Part shown: in pieces, positions 26,198 through 38,527 of the stretch
How the letters are laid out: the number at the start of each line of letters is the position of its first letter
Position numbering within the stretch: position 1 is the stretch's first letter
NCBI GenBank assembly: GCA_947172415.1
Contig: OX359201.1
Location: forward strand, 2,790,001 to 2,854,000
DNA length: 64,000 nt
Reading direction: 5' to 3'
Source: Chondrosia reniformis
Taxonomy: Eukaryota; Porifera; Demospongiae; Chondrillida; Chondrillidae
Notes under the pieces: model-generated
Seen by the model: only the letters and a program-made list of their open reading frames with translations
The model's database searches: none
What the model was told of the DNA's origin: nothing
Program-made: the position numbers and the translations under genes

Positions 26198-28646
26198 TAC
26201 AACTTGTACATATACATAGAACATGCAAATATAAGTCGTTCATAGAACTAGGACATGCAACTAGTACACACAGCAAGTACACACAAATAGTTTATACAAC
26301 TAGAACTACTACATACAACTAGAACGTACATCTATTACTTACAACTTGTACATACAACTAGTACATAGAACTAGTACATACAACGAGTGCACACAACTAG
26401 TACATACAACTAGTACATACAACTAGTATGCACAACTAGTACATACAACCAATACATAAATCTAGTATATAACTAGTTCAAATAACTGCTACTTACAACT
26501 AGTACACACAGCTAGTTCACAACTAGTACATACAGCTGGTACATACAACTAGTGCATGTAACAATTTCATACAGCTAGTACATCACAAGTACATATAACT
26601 AGTACATACAACTAGTACATTTAACTGGTACACACAACTACTACACACAAGTAGGACATACAACAAGAACATACAATTAAAACATACAACTAGTTCATAC
26701 AACTAGAACATACAACTAAAACATAAAACTAGTACATACAACCAGTACTTACAACTATATAGTTCATACAACTAGTAAAAACAACTAGTACATACAACTA
26801 GTACACACAACTAGTACACAACTAGTACATACAACTAGTATATACAACTTGTACATATAACTAGAACATACACATAAAACTAGTACATATATAGTACATA
26901 CAACTAGTAAATACAACTAGTACATAGAATTAGTACATACAACTAGTACTTAAAACTAGTATATACAACTATTACATACAACTAATACATACAACTAGTA
27001 CATACAATGGGTACACACAACTTTTATATACAACTAGTATATAGAACTAGTACATAAAATTAATGAAAAATCTAAAACATAACAAGTTCATAAAACTAGT
27101 ACATACACCTATTACACGCAACTAGTTCATAAAACATGTATATATATACACCTTGTAGATACAACTAGTACATATAACTAGTATATACAACTAGAACTTG
27201 AAACTATTATATACAACTAGTACAGCATTTACAACTAGTACATAATACTGGTACATACAACTAGTACGTACAAATAGTAAATGACTAGTATATATAACTA
27301 GTACATACAACGAGAACTTAAAACTAGAAAATACAACTGGCACATACAACTGGTACATACAACTAATACATAAAACTAGTATATACAAAGAATACACAAA
27401 ACTATATACAACTAGCAACTAGTATATACAACTAGTCCTTATAAAAAGTACATACAACTATTACATACAACTAGTATACACAACTAGCACACATAACTAA
27501 TACACACAATTAGTACAGACAACTACTACACACAACTAGTGCACACCACTTGTACATACAACTAGAACTTACAATTGGTTGATACAAATAGTACACACAA
27601 CTACTAAGGACAATTAGTAATTACAACTAGCACTAGTAAATACAACTAGTACGTAAAACTTGGACATACAGCTAGTAAATATAACCAGAACTAACACATA
27701 TTACTAGTACATATAAATAGCTTACAACTATACAACTAGAACACCCAACTAGTACATGCAACAAGTTAAAAACAACTAATACACACAACTAGTACATACA
27801 ACCAGTACATACAACGAGTACACACAACTAGTACATATAACTAGTAGATGCAACTAATACCCATAACTAGAACATAACACTAGTAGATACAACTGGTACA
27901 TACAACTAGTTCACACAATTTATACATATAGCTAGTACATATAAGTAGAACATACACATATAACTAGTACATATATATAGTTCATACAACTAGTACATAC
28001 AACAAGTACATACAACGAGAACTTACAACTTGTAAATACAACTAGAACATACAACTGGTACATACAACTAATACATACAACTAGTGTATACAACTAGTAC
28101 ATACAACTAGTACATACAACTAGTACATATAACTAGAACATACAAACATAACTAGTACATGTAGATAGTACATACAAGTAGTACATACAATTAGTGCATA
28201 TAACTAGTACATAAAACTAGTACATAAATCTATTACATTCAACTAATACATAAATCTAGTATATAACTAGTTTAATGAACTAGTGCATACAACTATTACA
28301 TACAACTAGTACAAAAAGCATGTATATATTTACAACTTGTACATACAACTAGTACATACAACTAGTACTTACAACTAGTACATAATACTTATACATACAA
28401 CTAGTGTATACAACTAGTACACAAAACTGCGTATATAGAACTTACAACTAGTAAATACAACTAGTAAAAACATGTGGTCTATACAACTAATTCATAGAAC
28501 TAGTATTTACAAGTAGCACATACAACTAGTACATACAACTTGTACATATAACCTGAACATAAAACTTTTACTAGTACATGGAAAAAGCACTCACAAGTAG
28601 AAATTACAACTAGTACATAGAAATAGTACTTACAACTCTAACACAC
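26198..28646 (+). repeat. 13-bp satellite, forward orientation
   Basis: Satellite units. The last 12 bases, ACTCTAACACAC (28635-28646), are one copy of the target duplication of the adjacent LINE. Confidence 0.9.
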
Positions 28647-31600
28647 TTACTTTAGAAACAAAAGCCTTAATGGAGAACCCTGTTACTTCTTGCCTTAGTT
28701 TACTAAGGCAAGGAGTATCTGGCTTGGACAACCCTCAGTCAGTTATGTTTTCCTTTCTTTGGGTTTTCAGCCGGAAGCCTCGGCTTTGCCTCCTTCCAGA
28801 AGCTAGCAGACAGGCGCACGTCGGGCCAAAGTTGGCCGTCATAATAGGAGGGAGTACCTCCATACACAAATCCACCACTACTTTCCAGAGATCAACAGGC
28901 AAGGACTGGGACAGGACTACTTATCGTCCAGGCCCCAATCCCTCAACAGATAGATGTCGCTTCAAAATCCTTACAGCCGAGCAGAGAACAGTTCTCTGCA
29001 TCGCTCTCATCACTTCTACTGCACCTTTTGACAGCTTTGGAATTACCCTAACGGTCTTCCAGGAGCGTGTCCACTGTCCCCAAAGCACCAATTATTATCA
29101 GGACTACCTTAATTCGGTAGCCCCTACATTGTTTCCTCATATCAGCCGCCAGCTTCTGGTACTTTTGGAACTTCTCTTGCCATCTTCCATTAATATTGGT
29201 GTCAGTAGGAACTGACATCTCAATAATGTAGATGGACTTACATAGCCGATCCTCAACCACTAAGTCTGGCCTTCTTTCAGTCATTTCTTCATCTGTAGGG
29301 ATACTAGGATCCCACAAGATTTTGAGAGCCCTATTCTCATAGACTGGTTTTGCTTCTAGTTTGTACCAAGGCTCTTCCTGCTTGAATCCATATTCTTTCA
29401 ACAGTCTCCACAACACTATCAGTATTGCCAGGTCATGTCTCTCTTTGTAGAGAGAAAATCCCTTGGGCTCACACATGTTTAGTATGTGTTTGACCGTTTC
29501 CATAGCCTTGCCACATTCTCTGCACATTAGGAGGCTAGAATTCCTCAGAATCCTATTTTGGTACCACCTAGTTTGCAGCACATCATCTTGGGCTGCAAGA
29601 ATCAGAGCCTCAGTTTGAGGTCTGAGTCTCCCCTCAGAAAGCCACACATAAGACTCCCTATTTGTGACTTGTCTGTGGTATGAGCCCTGGTGAGACTTTT
29701 TGGCTAGGTTACTTTTTAACCTTTCAGTCTGAGCCTCCCGGAGCTCACGTGCCACTCTCCTCCATTCTCTTGCACTATTTTGTGAGGGATCTGTCTTCAG
29801 CCACATTTCCGGTTCTAGCTCTATTCCGTGGCTTCTCAGTATCAATCTGGCTTCTTTCAAGACAGTCCTCCTCTGCTTTGAGCAATCCAGCCACTTATGT
29901 TGTTTAACCACAACAGCTATGAGTGGATAATTGGCAGTATGGAGGTATCTTGCCAGATTCACAACAGCCCTGTTGTGATCCAAAGGAAAACTACAGAGCC
30001 CTCTACCACCTTGAGAGCGAGGCAAGTTCACTCTTTCAATGGCAGAGTTATAGTGATGACACTGGTACTTTCTCATGATCTTTCTCACCATTCGGTCCAG
30101 TTTTGGAAGCTCACTTTGGGTCCACTTCAAAACTGGGTAAGAGTATCTCAATAGAGAGGCACACAACATGTTAGAGGCTTCTGCAGCATTCTTACCATTG
30201 AGGTGCGAGCCCCACACTTTGTGGAGTCTCCTCCTCAATTCGTTGATCAAGCAAGCTTTGACCTTGCTGTCATCTACCTCAAACAGTTGTTCTAGTCCTA
30301 GGTACTTATAGGTAGTACCTTTTTCAAGGCTCCTTATGGATTCTTCACTGCATTCAGGGTTGTCTGGGCCAGCCAGAACTTTCCCTTTTTGAATGTGAGC
30401 TGTTCCACACTTTCTCACTCCAAACCTCATGCCAATGGCATTTGAGGTTTTCTCCACACATTCCATGGCTTCCCTGAGTTTATCAGGCCCTCCAGCATAT
30501 ATCTTAAGGTCATCCATGTACAGCAAGTGTGATATGGTGTTCCTTTCCCCATTATGCCAGAGGGTATATCCCTTGGTTCTGTTAACAACTTGGGATATGG
30601 GAGCTATGGCCAGACAAAAGAGGAGTGGCGATAAGGAGTCTCCTTGGAAGAGTCCCCTGTTATATTTAACAGGGGTGCTCCTAACCACCTTTCCCGCAGT
30701 CTCAACTCAAGCACAGTAGCCCAGTGTTTGGAGAAGAGCTCTATAGACCTCCGGATCCAACCTTGGCACTTGATGGTTTTTAGCACCTTCATCACCCACT
30801 TGTGAGGGACTCTGTCATATGCCTTCTCATAATCGATCCATGCCACACTAAGTGGCTTGTCCATAATTTTGGCATCTAGACCAATTGATTGATCCAGCAG
30901 TAGACAGTCCACACAGCCCCACCTCCCTTTTCTCATGGCCCTTTGGGCCATAGGCAAAAGATCATTAGTGTAGGTGTAAGTGAGTAGTTCTGATGCAATG
31001 TATGCTGTGACAGCCTTGTACATTGTGTTGAGACACGCAATAGGTCGGTAGTTGGCCGCACTATTCGTTTCACCCTTGGGGATGAGTAGAGTGCGACCCC
31101 TTGTAAGCCAGTCTGGGACTGACAGATCTCTGCTCACCACCCTCCGTAGTACATCTGCCAAGGCAGACTGTGCAGAGGGGAGTGCTTTCCACAAAAAGTG
31201 TGAATGCCATCCGGCCCAGGGGCTGACCAGATTTATGCCCTTTTCAAGGCTTTTCTCAGTTTGGTCTCATCAATGCTATCGGGACCTTCAGAGGAGGTTC
31301 TACCCACCCTCTTTTTGGTTTCCTTTAGCCATTCTTTCATCCCTGGGTCGTCTTTGTTGACCTTACCAACAGTACCTACAATCTTTGTCCAAAAGTCTCT
31401 TACTAACTCAATTGAGGGAGCTTCATTGGAGGTTGAAACATTGCCATTCATCCGGAACTTCCTTTGGGTATTCCAAAGGTGGTTTTGTTCCTGGAATTTC
31501 CTGCGTTCAGCCGATCTTCGCTCTTGTAGGGTCCAGACCCTGAGTTTCCCCAGTGTCTGTTCCCGAGCTCTGATCAGCACATTCAGGTTTAATGAATGGA

Positions 31601-33007
31601 ACTCCCTCCTAAGCTTTCTTCGGAGTACTTTCTGGCGTTTGGTCATAGGATTATTATTCTGTTGACGCGCTATTTCCACATTCAACCGGGCAAGCAGTCT
31701 TCTAAACCTAAGGCCCTTGGCCTTCCTGTCACTTTTATGACCTTCCTGTCTCTTACTTCCTTTCTGATTATCTGATTTCCTTCCCTGGTTGCATGGCTGC
31801 GATTCGTAGGTTGTTTTTCCCCTCACAGCCATAGCAACAAAGTAGACCAGGCAGTTCAGGTGCCAGGCCGACCTAGGGCCTTCCAGCCATTCTTTCTCCA
31901 CCCAATCATTGGCCTCCTGAAGCAGTGCCATATCAACATGGTTGAACCGCACCGCCCCACAGGGTTTTCTATCAGAGAAATCTCCAGGTTTCTTTCGGAG
32001 ACAGGCATCTTTTGCTTTGCCTAAAAGTTGCATCAGTTGATCATTGCCACTTGTCCTGGGACTAGGATGATCATTTGTAGGAGATTCAGCAGCGGCTGCA
32101 GGCAGCTCACCATTTTGTTCAGTCACAGCCTGAACTTGGTGAAATTCCCCTTCTCCCTGGGCTCCCACACCTTCCTCCACAGTCTCAGTTAGGGTGGCTA
32201 AACCACGAGAGTCAGGTTCCACAAGGTTTAGTCTCGAGAGACCTTGACCTCTTCGGATTCTACTAGTTCTCGTAGTTAGCGCTACCTTTGTGGTTTTATG
32301 GTCTGGCATTGCAGCATTCCAAGCCTGGTACAACCGCTCGGCATACCCCTTTTCTATGGGCTTACTTTCTCGGTAGAGCTCCATGAGGATATTATCCCTC
32401 TGAAGGTTCCAGATCACCCCTTGGATCCTTCTCCTTCTAGAGGCACCTTGCGGTGCATCATTAACCAAATCTAAATCTCGGCTACCCGTTACTTGCAGCA
32501 CTCCGTCTCCTACCAAGTTCCTTTTGGCTTGGAAGGCAAGGGTTCGACCGGTCTGAGGCAAATGTGGGTATTTGCTCAGCCATTCCCGCTCTAAACGCTT
32601 CTGATAGCCACCTGTTTTGGGTTCAGATCGCTCATAGCAATCAAATAGTGCCCTAACCATTTCCTCGGTCTAGAGGGCTGGTTGGCCTGTCATGGGGACC
32701 GAAGAAAGGCTATTATATTCAGGTACATCTACCTGTGAGGCACCAGTGGAATCACCTATTCTGGTTGACCCAGGGTTTTCTTCACCACTGGTGCACCCAG
32801 GCCACAGCCTGTCTTGAAAATTTTCATTGTTATGACGTAACGTAACCCAGTGAAGCTGCCAGACGGGGGGTTAGCCCATACTGGCAAGGAGGCTGATTTA
32901 GCCACAGGATGCCACATGAAGTGCTAAGCACCCTGCCCCGTCAGGGGGTTGAACTGGACAATACCCATCCTCTTGTCAGCTCGGAACCTCTGCCTCCGAT
33001 TCCCACG
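28647..33007 (-). mobile_element. R4/Dong/Rex6-type LINE with restriction-like endonuclease, near complete
   Basis: A 4.36-kb non-LTR element on the minus strand flanked by a perfect 12-bp duplication, ACTCTAACACAC, at 28635-28646 and 33008-33019. Its 5' end starts GTGGGAATCGGAGGC and matches the second copy at 62770. There is one long coding region (29048-32693), a ~340-bp 5' leader and a ~400-bp 3' UTR. The YMDD reverse transcriptase box and a C-terminal CCHC plus PD-(D/E)xK-type nuclease place it with R4-like elements rather than APE-type LINEs. A full-length copy with an intact target duplication suggests a fairly recent insertion, but the reading frame is already damaged. Confidence 0.85.
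29048..32693 (-). pseudogene. R4-type LINE polyprotein (RT + restriction-like endonuclease), broken
   Basis: The N-terminal part (32660-31233) is a basic region with a conserved RLEREWLSKYPHLPQTGR stretch. The reverse transcriptase follows with PGPDGIH near 31210, YRPIACLNTMYKAV, AWIDYEKAYDRVP (motif A, ~30830), GLFQGDSLSPLLF (motif B, ~30640) and YMDDLKIYA (motif C, 30520-30494). The C-terminus has a CRECG…H…C knuckle (~29520) and RRPDLVVED…IIEMSVP (~29270-29210), the hallmarks of the restriction-like nuclease. The last 546 codons are one open frame. Lesions: a TAG at 32670-32672 just after an upstream ATG at 32691-32693 (the other copy has TGG there), a shift around 31190-31250 including a T-run, and a shift near 30690-30715. 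The upstream ATG is probably the ancestral start. Confidence 0.85.
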
Positions 33008-35282
33008 ACTCTAACACACAACAAGTAAACACAACTAGTTCATACAACTAGTATTTACAACTAGTACATGCAACTAGTACATGCAACTAGTATGTCCAAC
33101 TAATACATAAAACTTGTACATCCAACTAGTTCAAACAACTAGTGCATATATATAACTAGTGCAAGCAACTAGTGCATACAACAAATTCATAAATCTATTA
33201 GAAATAATATGAACGTACAAATATAATTAGTACATATATATAGTACATACAATTAGTACATACAACTAGGACATAACTAGTACATAACTAGTATATACAA
33301 CTAGAACTTACAACCGGTACATCAAACTAGTACATACAACTGTTACATACAACTAATACATACAACTAGAATACACAACTATTACATACAGCTAGTACAT
33401 ACAACTAGTACATACAACTAGCGCATAAAACGGGTTAACACAACTAGTTCACACAACTAGTACAAACAACTAGAACATACAACCAGTACATATAACTAGT
33501 ACATTGAACTAGAATATAAATCTAATACATTATTAGTACATAGAACTAGTACATACAACTTGTACACTAAACTAGTCCATGCCATTAGTACATACAATTT
33601 GTACATACAGCCGTTACATATAACTAGCACACAAATAATATAATTAGTACATATAAATAGTACATACAACTAGGGCATTCAACTAGTACATACAACTAGT
33701 ACAAACAACTAGTACACACTGCTAGTTCATACATCTCATACCTGCAGCTAGTTCATACAACTATTACATACAAATAGTACACACAACTAGTACACACTGC
33801 TAGTTCATACAGATAGTACGAACAACTAGTACATACAACTATTACTTACAACTTGTACATATAACTTGAATATAAACACATAACTAATACTTATAAATAG
33901 TACATACAAGTAGTATATACAACCAGTACATATAACTAGTACATAAAACTAGTAAATGCAACTTGTGCGTACAACAAGTACATGGAACTAGTACACACAA
34001 TTAGGACGTACTACTAATAACTACAACTACTATATACAACGAATACTTACAACTAGTGCATACAACTAGTACATATAACTTGAACATTCACTTATAACTA
34101 TTACATATAAATAGTACATACAAGTAGTACATTCAACTATTACATACAACTAGTACATACAACTAGTACATACAATTAGTGCATACAACTTGTATATATA
34201 ACTAAAACATACAGGAATAGCTACTTCATAGAACTAGTGCATACAACTAGTCCATACAACTTGTACATACAACTAGTACATACAACTAGTTGATGCAACT
34301 AGTACTTACAACTAGTACATATAACTAGTTCATACAACTAGTGCGAAAACTAGTTTATACGACTTGTACATACAACCAGTACAAATAACTAGTACATACA
34401 ACTAGTGTATACAACTAATACATACAACTAGTACATAAAACTAGTACACACAACTAGTAAATACCATAAATATAGTCAACTAGTACATACAACTAGTACA
34501 TAAAACTATTTGATGCAACTAGTACTTACAACTAGTACATATAACTAGTTCATACAACTAGTACGAAAACTAGTTTATACGACTTGTACATACAACCAGT
34601 ACAAATAACTAGTACATACAACTAGTGCATACAACTAATACATACAACTAGTACATAAAACTAGTACACACAACTAGTAAATACCATAAGTATACTCAAC
34701 TAGTACATACAACTAGTTCATAGATATAATACATACAACTAGTACACACAACTATTACACACAACTAGTACATATCGCTAGTACATACAACTAGTACATA
34801 CAACAAGTACAAACAACTAGTACGTACTATTAGTACATACAACTTGTGAATACACCTAGTATGTATTACTAGTCAATGCAACTAGTACATGCAACTAGTA
34901 CACAAAACATGTACATACAACTTTTACATAAAACCAGTCCTTTCAACTAGAACATACAACTAGTACAAAATACCTGTACATACAAGTAGCACACACAACT
35001 AGTACATTCAACTAGTACATATAACTAGTACATACAACTAGTATATACAACTAGTCCATACATCTACTACATACAACTAGTACATTAAATTAGTATATAC
35101 AACAAAAACATACAACTTGTACATACAATTGGTACATATAACTAGAAATTACACCTATAACTAGTACATGTATATAGTACTTATAAATAGTACATAAAGC
35201 TAGTGCTCACAGCTAGTACACACAACTAGTACATACAACTAGTACACACTACTAATACATACAACTAGTATATACAACTATT
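33008..35282 (+). repeat. 13-bp satellite, forward orientation
   Basis: Satellite array beginning with the second copy of the LINE target duplication (33008-33019). Confidence 0.9.
34270..34710 (+). repeat. 220-bp satellite duplication, two copies
   Basis: TGATGCAACTAGTACTTACA occurs at 34291 and 34511, and the whole 220-bp stretch, including an unusual ATACCATAA variant, is repeated with few changes. Recent local duplication. Confidence 0.8.
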
Positions 35283-35912
35283 ATTATAGAATATGTGTCA
35301 CAAGAATATGTGCATGATTATCATCTCTTCATCAGGGAATAACATATGAAATAAGGATAAGGAGTTATTATTCACTTTGTTCTAGTTATACTTTTTTCGA
35401 TGTAATCTTTTTCTGTGTCTACTGTCATCTTAATTTTCACGATTTTCGTTTTGGCTCTATTTTGGTCTTTTTCAGCTGTAATGTTAGTCCAAATAACCTA
35501 TAAATGGTTTCAATTCCTTTTAATGTTATGCCTTCACCTTGAAATAAAACATTATCAGCCTTAAATGCTTCTACACTGCTAAAAAGCTTAAAATGTATAG
35601 GATCTTTGTTTGTTAATTTTCTGGCAACCATTTTGTGATAATAGTTATACGCATTTAAATGGCGTAGTAACTAGTTTTGCACCTCATTTTTATGCAAATG
35701 TGCTGGAACTAAGCGATTTGATTAGCTGAAACAGGTATGGTCTTTCAATAAGGCGTGTCTGCTAAACGGTATGAGCTATTGTAAAACCGAAAAAAGGTAC
35801 GGATTCCTTAGATGTACATCCTTTCTTTTGATGCCAAACTTGAAGATGTTACAATATATAAAAGTAGAAGAGCCTTTAAAGAAAATTGCACATTTATGGT
35901 GATTTTCACTAT
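35283..35912. other. Unique insert in satellite, unidentified
   Basis: About 630 bp of non-satellite DNA with one small open frame on the minus strand (separate entry) and a TATATAAAAG string at 35855-35864 on the plus strand. I find no terminal repeats or target duplication, and I do not recognise it. Confidence 0.5.
35437..35631 (-). CDS. Hypothetical 64-residue ORF, possibly an exon or gene remnant
   Basis: The frame begins MVARKLTNKDPIHFKLF and ends in a lysine-rich tail (KKTKIEPKRKS). It has a mixed, protein-like composition unlike the satellite translations nearby. No known domain is recognisable to me. There is no convincing promoter or splice signal around it. It may be a chance frame or part of an old transposon gene; low confidence. 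Confidence 0.25.
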   Translation of the reverse strand: MVARKLTNKDPIHFKLFSSVEAFKADNVLFQGEGITLKGIETIYRLFGLTLQLKKTKIEPKRKS

Positions 35913-35996
35913 ACATACAGCTTGTACATACAACTAGTTCATAAAGCTATTACATACAACTAAAACATACAACTTCTACACACAGCTAGTCCATAT
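35913..35996 (+). repeat. 13-bp satellite, forward orientation
   Basis: Short satellite stretch ending exactly at the left end of the TIR element. Confidence 0.8.
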
Positions 35997-36017
35997 CGCA
36001 TGTGGGACATGTCCGCA
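35997..36017 (+). repeat. Left terminal inverted repeat
   Basis: CGCATGTGGGACATGTCCG and two further bases. It pairs with 39340-39360 at 19 of 21 positions. Confidence 0.75.
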
Positions 36018-36522
36018 TTTCTGGAAAATCAAGTAGAAGAATATTTAACTAACACTTTTTTAATTGTCTTTTATTTTAGTGTAGAATTATTTTATATTTA
36101 AACGAATTGTATAGAATTGAAGCGCTATGCACGCTTAATACGTTAGTAAAATCAGCGCTTGGATTGCATGCTTAATGGCTGAGATATTCAGCCGTAAGTG
36201 ATAGTTACTTAATTTCCGAAAATGCCGTATTAGACATTGGAAATTACAAAAATGGAGTAAATAGTGACACCATTCAATGCGCAATAATAATATCTAACGA
36301 TTGTGTGTATACTCCTTTTAAATTCCTTTTAGTTTTCGAATAATAAGTGAAAATGTATTTTCTTACCTTTCTCTCAGGTCTTCAACACTTCAGATCTCAG
36401 CGAAACAAGAGAATATTGCAGGAGTACACATGGAACTCTTAGGCTGTTACCTTTTGAAGAGAATGAAATCATCCTCCATTGTCTGATAGTCATTTTCTTG
36501 TTAATTTCGTCAATTTGATCAA

Positions 36523-36735
36523 TTGCGGTGTATGTATAAGCAAGGAGATAGGCATATGTTGCCTTCTCAGAAGGGAAGGTATCATTCACTAGCCCGTTAC
36601 TTTAGGAAAAAGATCTCAGCTAAGAAATGTAGTTTAGATCTCCAAATAGCCCAAGTATCTCCCAATAATACCAAGTACAGTAAGTATGCTAAGGACATAA
36701 AGCTTTGCTTGAAATTGGTATGTAATCTTCATTAG
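36523..36735 (+). CDS. Hypothetical 70-residue basic ORF
   Basis: Open frame rich in K, R and Y (for example KGRYHSLARYFRKKISAKK). It is followed immediately by the 25-bp hairpin array and then a histone-type stem-loop at 36864. It is not a histone and I recognise no domain. A GT donor-like string (GTAAGTATG) inside at about 36680 could mean it is an exon. Whether it is expressed is unknown; it may be a chance frame. Confidence 0.25.
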   Translation: MRCMYKQGDRHMLPSQKGRYHSLARYFRKKISAKKCSLDLQIAQVSPNNTKYSKYAKDIKLCLKLVCNLH

Positions 36736-36860
36736 AGAGTCGTTGTGTGGCTCTATTATAAGAGTCGTTGTGTGGCTCTATTATAAGAGTCGTTGTGTGG
36801 CTCTATTATAAGAGTCGTTGTGTGGCCCTATTATAAGAGTCGTTGTGTGGCTCTATTATA
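36736..36860 (+). repeat. 25-bp tandem repeat, five copies, hairpin-forming
   Basis: Five copies with exact 25-bp spacing (36736, 36761, 36786, 36811, 36836), one base different in the fourth. Each copy can pair AGAGTC with GGCTCT. Across unit borders GGCTCT-ATTATA-AGAGTC resembles the histone stem-loop that follows at 36864 but with a six-base loop. Confidence 0.9.
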
Positions 36861-36863
36861 AAA

Positions 36864-36879
36864 GGCTTTTTTCAAAGCC
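36864..36879 (+). terminator. Histone-type 3' stem-loop 1
   Basis: GGCTTT-TTTC-AAAGCC: a six-pair stem with the UUUC tetraloop, matching the metazoan replication-dependent histone mRNA 3' end (GGYYYU-UNUN-ARRRCC). It is preceded by AAAA and followed by GTCAC, then TCAGAAGATT about 9 nt later, which sits where a histone downstream element would be. No histone gene is upstream; the nearest frame ends at 36735. Confidence 0.65.
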
Positions 36880-37104
36880 GTCACTTCTCAGAAGATTGGC
36901 CATGCATATGCTAATGAGTCTATCTGTTCAGATCAACATTCTACCCAGCCATGCATATTCCACTTCATTGTTATGCTGAAATGTATGTCAGTCATTAGTA
37001 CATACTTCACTAATTTACTGGTAATGAGGATGCATGAAAGACTTAACAAAGTCTAGGTATCCCTCTTTGCTGGCTGGTTAGTGTTCAATGTACATAACAT
37101 CAAG

Positions 37105-37965
37105 TCATTTTAAATTTCCCAACACAATACATACAGTTAAAGGATTTGTCCATATGGCTTCATTTCTAGGAACACCATCAAATGTCCCTGAATGGACAAT
37201 TTCTTTGGTGCTGGTCCCAATAGTGAACCACATATGGAACAACATAGATGAACAGACAAATACAGCTAAAGTTCCTTACATGTGCAAAATCATTTTAGCA
37301 AAAGTTTAGGTGACACAACACAATGCATACAATTAAAGGACTTACCTCAAAAGTATGGCTTCCCAAAGTGCTGAAGATTTGTCCATATGGCTTCATTTCT
37401 AGAAACACCACCTAATGTCTTTGAATGGACAATTTCTTTGGTGCTGGTCCCAATAGTGAACCACATATGGAACAACATAGATGAACAGACAAATACAGCT
37501 AAAGTTCCTTACATGTGCAAAATCATTTTAGCAAAAGTTTAGGTGACACAACACAATGCATACAATTAAAGGACTTACCTCAAAAGTATGGCTACCCAAA
37601 GTGCTGAAGATTTGTCCATATGGCTTCATTTCTAGAAACACCACCAAATGTCCTTGAATGGACAATTTCTTTGGTGCTGGTCCCAATAGTGAACCACATA
37701 TGGAACAACATAGATGAACAGACAAATACAGCTAAAGTTCCTTACATGTGCAAAATCATTTTAGCAAAAGTTTAGGTGACACAACACAATGCATACAATT
37801 AAAGGACTTACCTCAAAAGTATGGCTTCCCAAAGTGCTGAAGATTTGTCCATATGGCTTCATTTCTAGGAACACCACCAAATGTCCTTGAATGGACAATT
37901 TCTTTGGTGCTGGTCCCAATAGTGAACCACATATGGAACAGCATAGATGAACAGACAAATACAAT
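37105..37965 (-). repeat. 233-bp tandem repeat, about 3.7 copies, each containing an exon-like segment
   Basis: The string CTGGTCCCAATAGTGAACC recurs at 37211, 37444, 37677 and 37910, exactly 233 bp apart. The leftmost copy lacks ~37 bp. On the minus strand each full copy contains a 153-nt open segment (37346-37498, 37579-37731 and 37812-37964) followed by a consensus 5' splice site (GAG|GTAAGT). In the first two it is preceded by a 3' splice-like site (TTTAG|CTG). Its 51 codons keep phase. The peptide includes HLCCSICGSLLGPAPKKL; I do not recognise it. In the 37812 copy the AG acceptor is gone, and in the leftmost copy the donor is missing. Exon status is inference. Confidence 0.7.
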
Positions 37966-38129
37966 TAAATGATACTAATTTACAGGCAAGACAATAACAA
38001 TAAAGTGAAAACAAGGTAACAATTTGTTGATAATAAGGTCATATCTTCACCTTGAGTGCAAGGTTAAGGTGGTGAGAAAGTGAGTAAGCAGCCTATAATG
38101 GACGTGATGACACACCCTCCAACTAACAG

Positions 38130-38137
38130 TATAAATA
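38130..38137 (+). promoter_or_regulatory. TATA box of the CCCH gene
   Basis: TATAAATA lies 49 nt before the ATG at 38179. Initiation 25-30 nt downstream would give a leader of about 20 nt. Confidence 0.6.
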
Positions 38138-38178
38138 GACTTTACCCAGCATAGTTACAACAGCTGATACAGCAAAAA

Positions 38179-38505
38179 ATGGCAACCTTCAACTTCAGAA
38201 ATCTTGACAAATGCCAGATAACTATAATAAACCCTAAAGAAAACGGAGGAAAAGGAGGAAAAGGAGAAAAGAGAGCCAAGACCAAGAAGCCAGGGAACCT
38301 ACCAATGCTGTGTAGGTTCCAAGAAAAATGTAAAAAAGGTCCTGGAGAGTGTGAATACAGGCATGTGGAACCTTACCTGCTTGAGGGCTGCAAGAGGCCA
38401 TTCATGTTGTGTTGGGGGAGGCCCTGTACAAACCCGAAGTGCAGGTTTGTACATCTGGAGGAGGAAAAGGAACCAGCTGCAAAAAAGAGAAAAGAAGAAA
38501 AATAA
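38179..38505 (+). CDS. Small two-CCCH zinc-finger protein with histone-type 3' end
   Basis: A 108-residue intronless frame. Residues ~20-38 are Gly/Lys-rich (KENGGKGGKGEKRAK). Finger 1 is C-x5-C-x6-C-x3-H (from CRFQEKC to YRH, ~45-62). Finger 2 is C-x4-C-x4-C-x3-H (CWGRPCTNPKCRFVH, ~78-92). The C-terminus is charged and NLS-like (AAKKRKEEK). CCCH fingers usually bind single-stranded RNA, so a small nuclear RNA-binding protein is plausible, but no family is recognised. The start is supported by the TATA box 49 nt upstream and the A-run before ATG. The stop (TAA, 38503-38505) is followed after 22 nt by a histone-type stem-loop and no poly(A) signal is needed. The layout (TATA, very short leader, no intron, short trailer, stem-loop) copies a replication-dependent histone gene. 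It lies inside the TIR element. The frame is intact. Confidence 0.7.
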   Translation: MATFNFRNLDKCQITIINPKENGGKGGKGEKRAKTKKPGNLPMLCRFQEKCKKGPGECEYRHVEPYLLEGCKRPFMLCWGRPCTNPKCRFVHLEEEKEPAAKKRKEEK

Positions 38506-38527
38506 ATAAAAAGAAGAACTAACAAAC

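Noticed and set aside
28670-29215. 181-residue plus-strand frame over the R4-type LINE 3' end
   Set aside because: Shadow of the minus-strand element, overlapping its 3' UTR and the end of the polyprotein, with no recognisable domain.
30429-31665. Several plus-strand frames over the R4-type LINE
   Set aside because: Antisense shadows of the reverse transcriptase coding region.
36500-36900. A histone gene upstream of the first stem-loop
   Set aside because: The frame ending at 36735 has no histone-fold or histone-tail similarity, and no other frame there resembles a histone.
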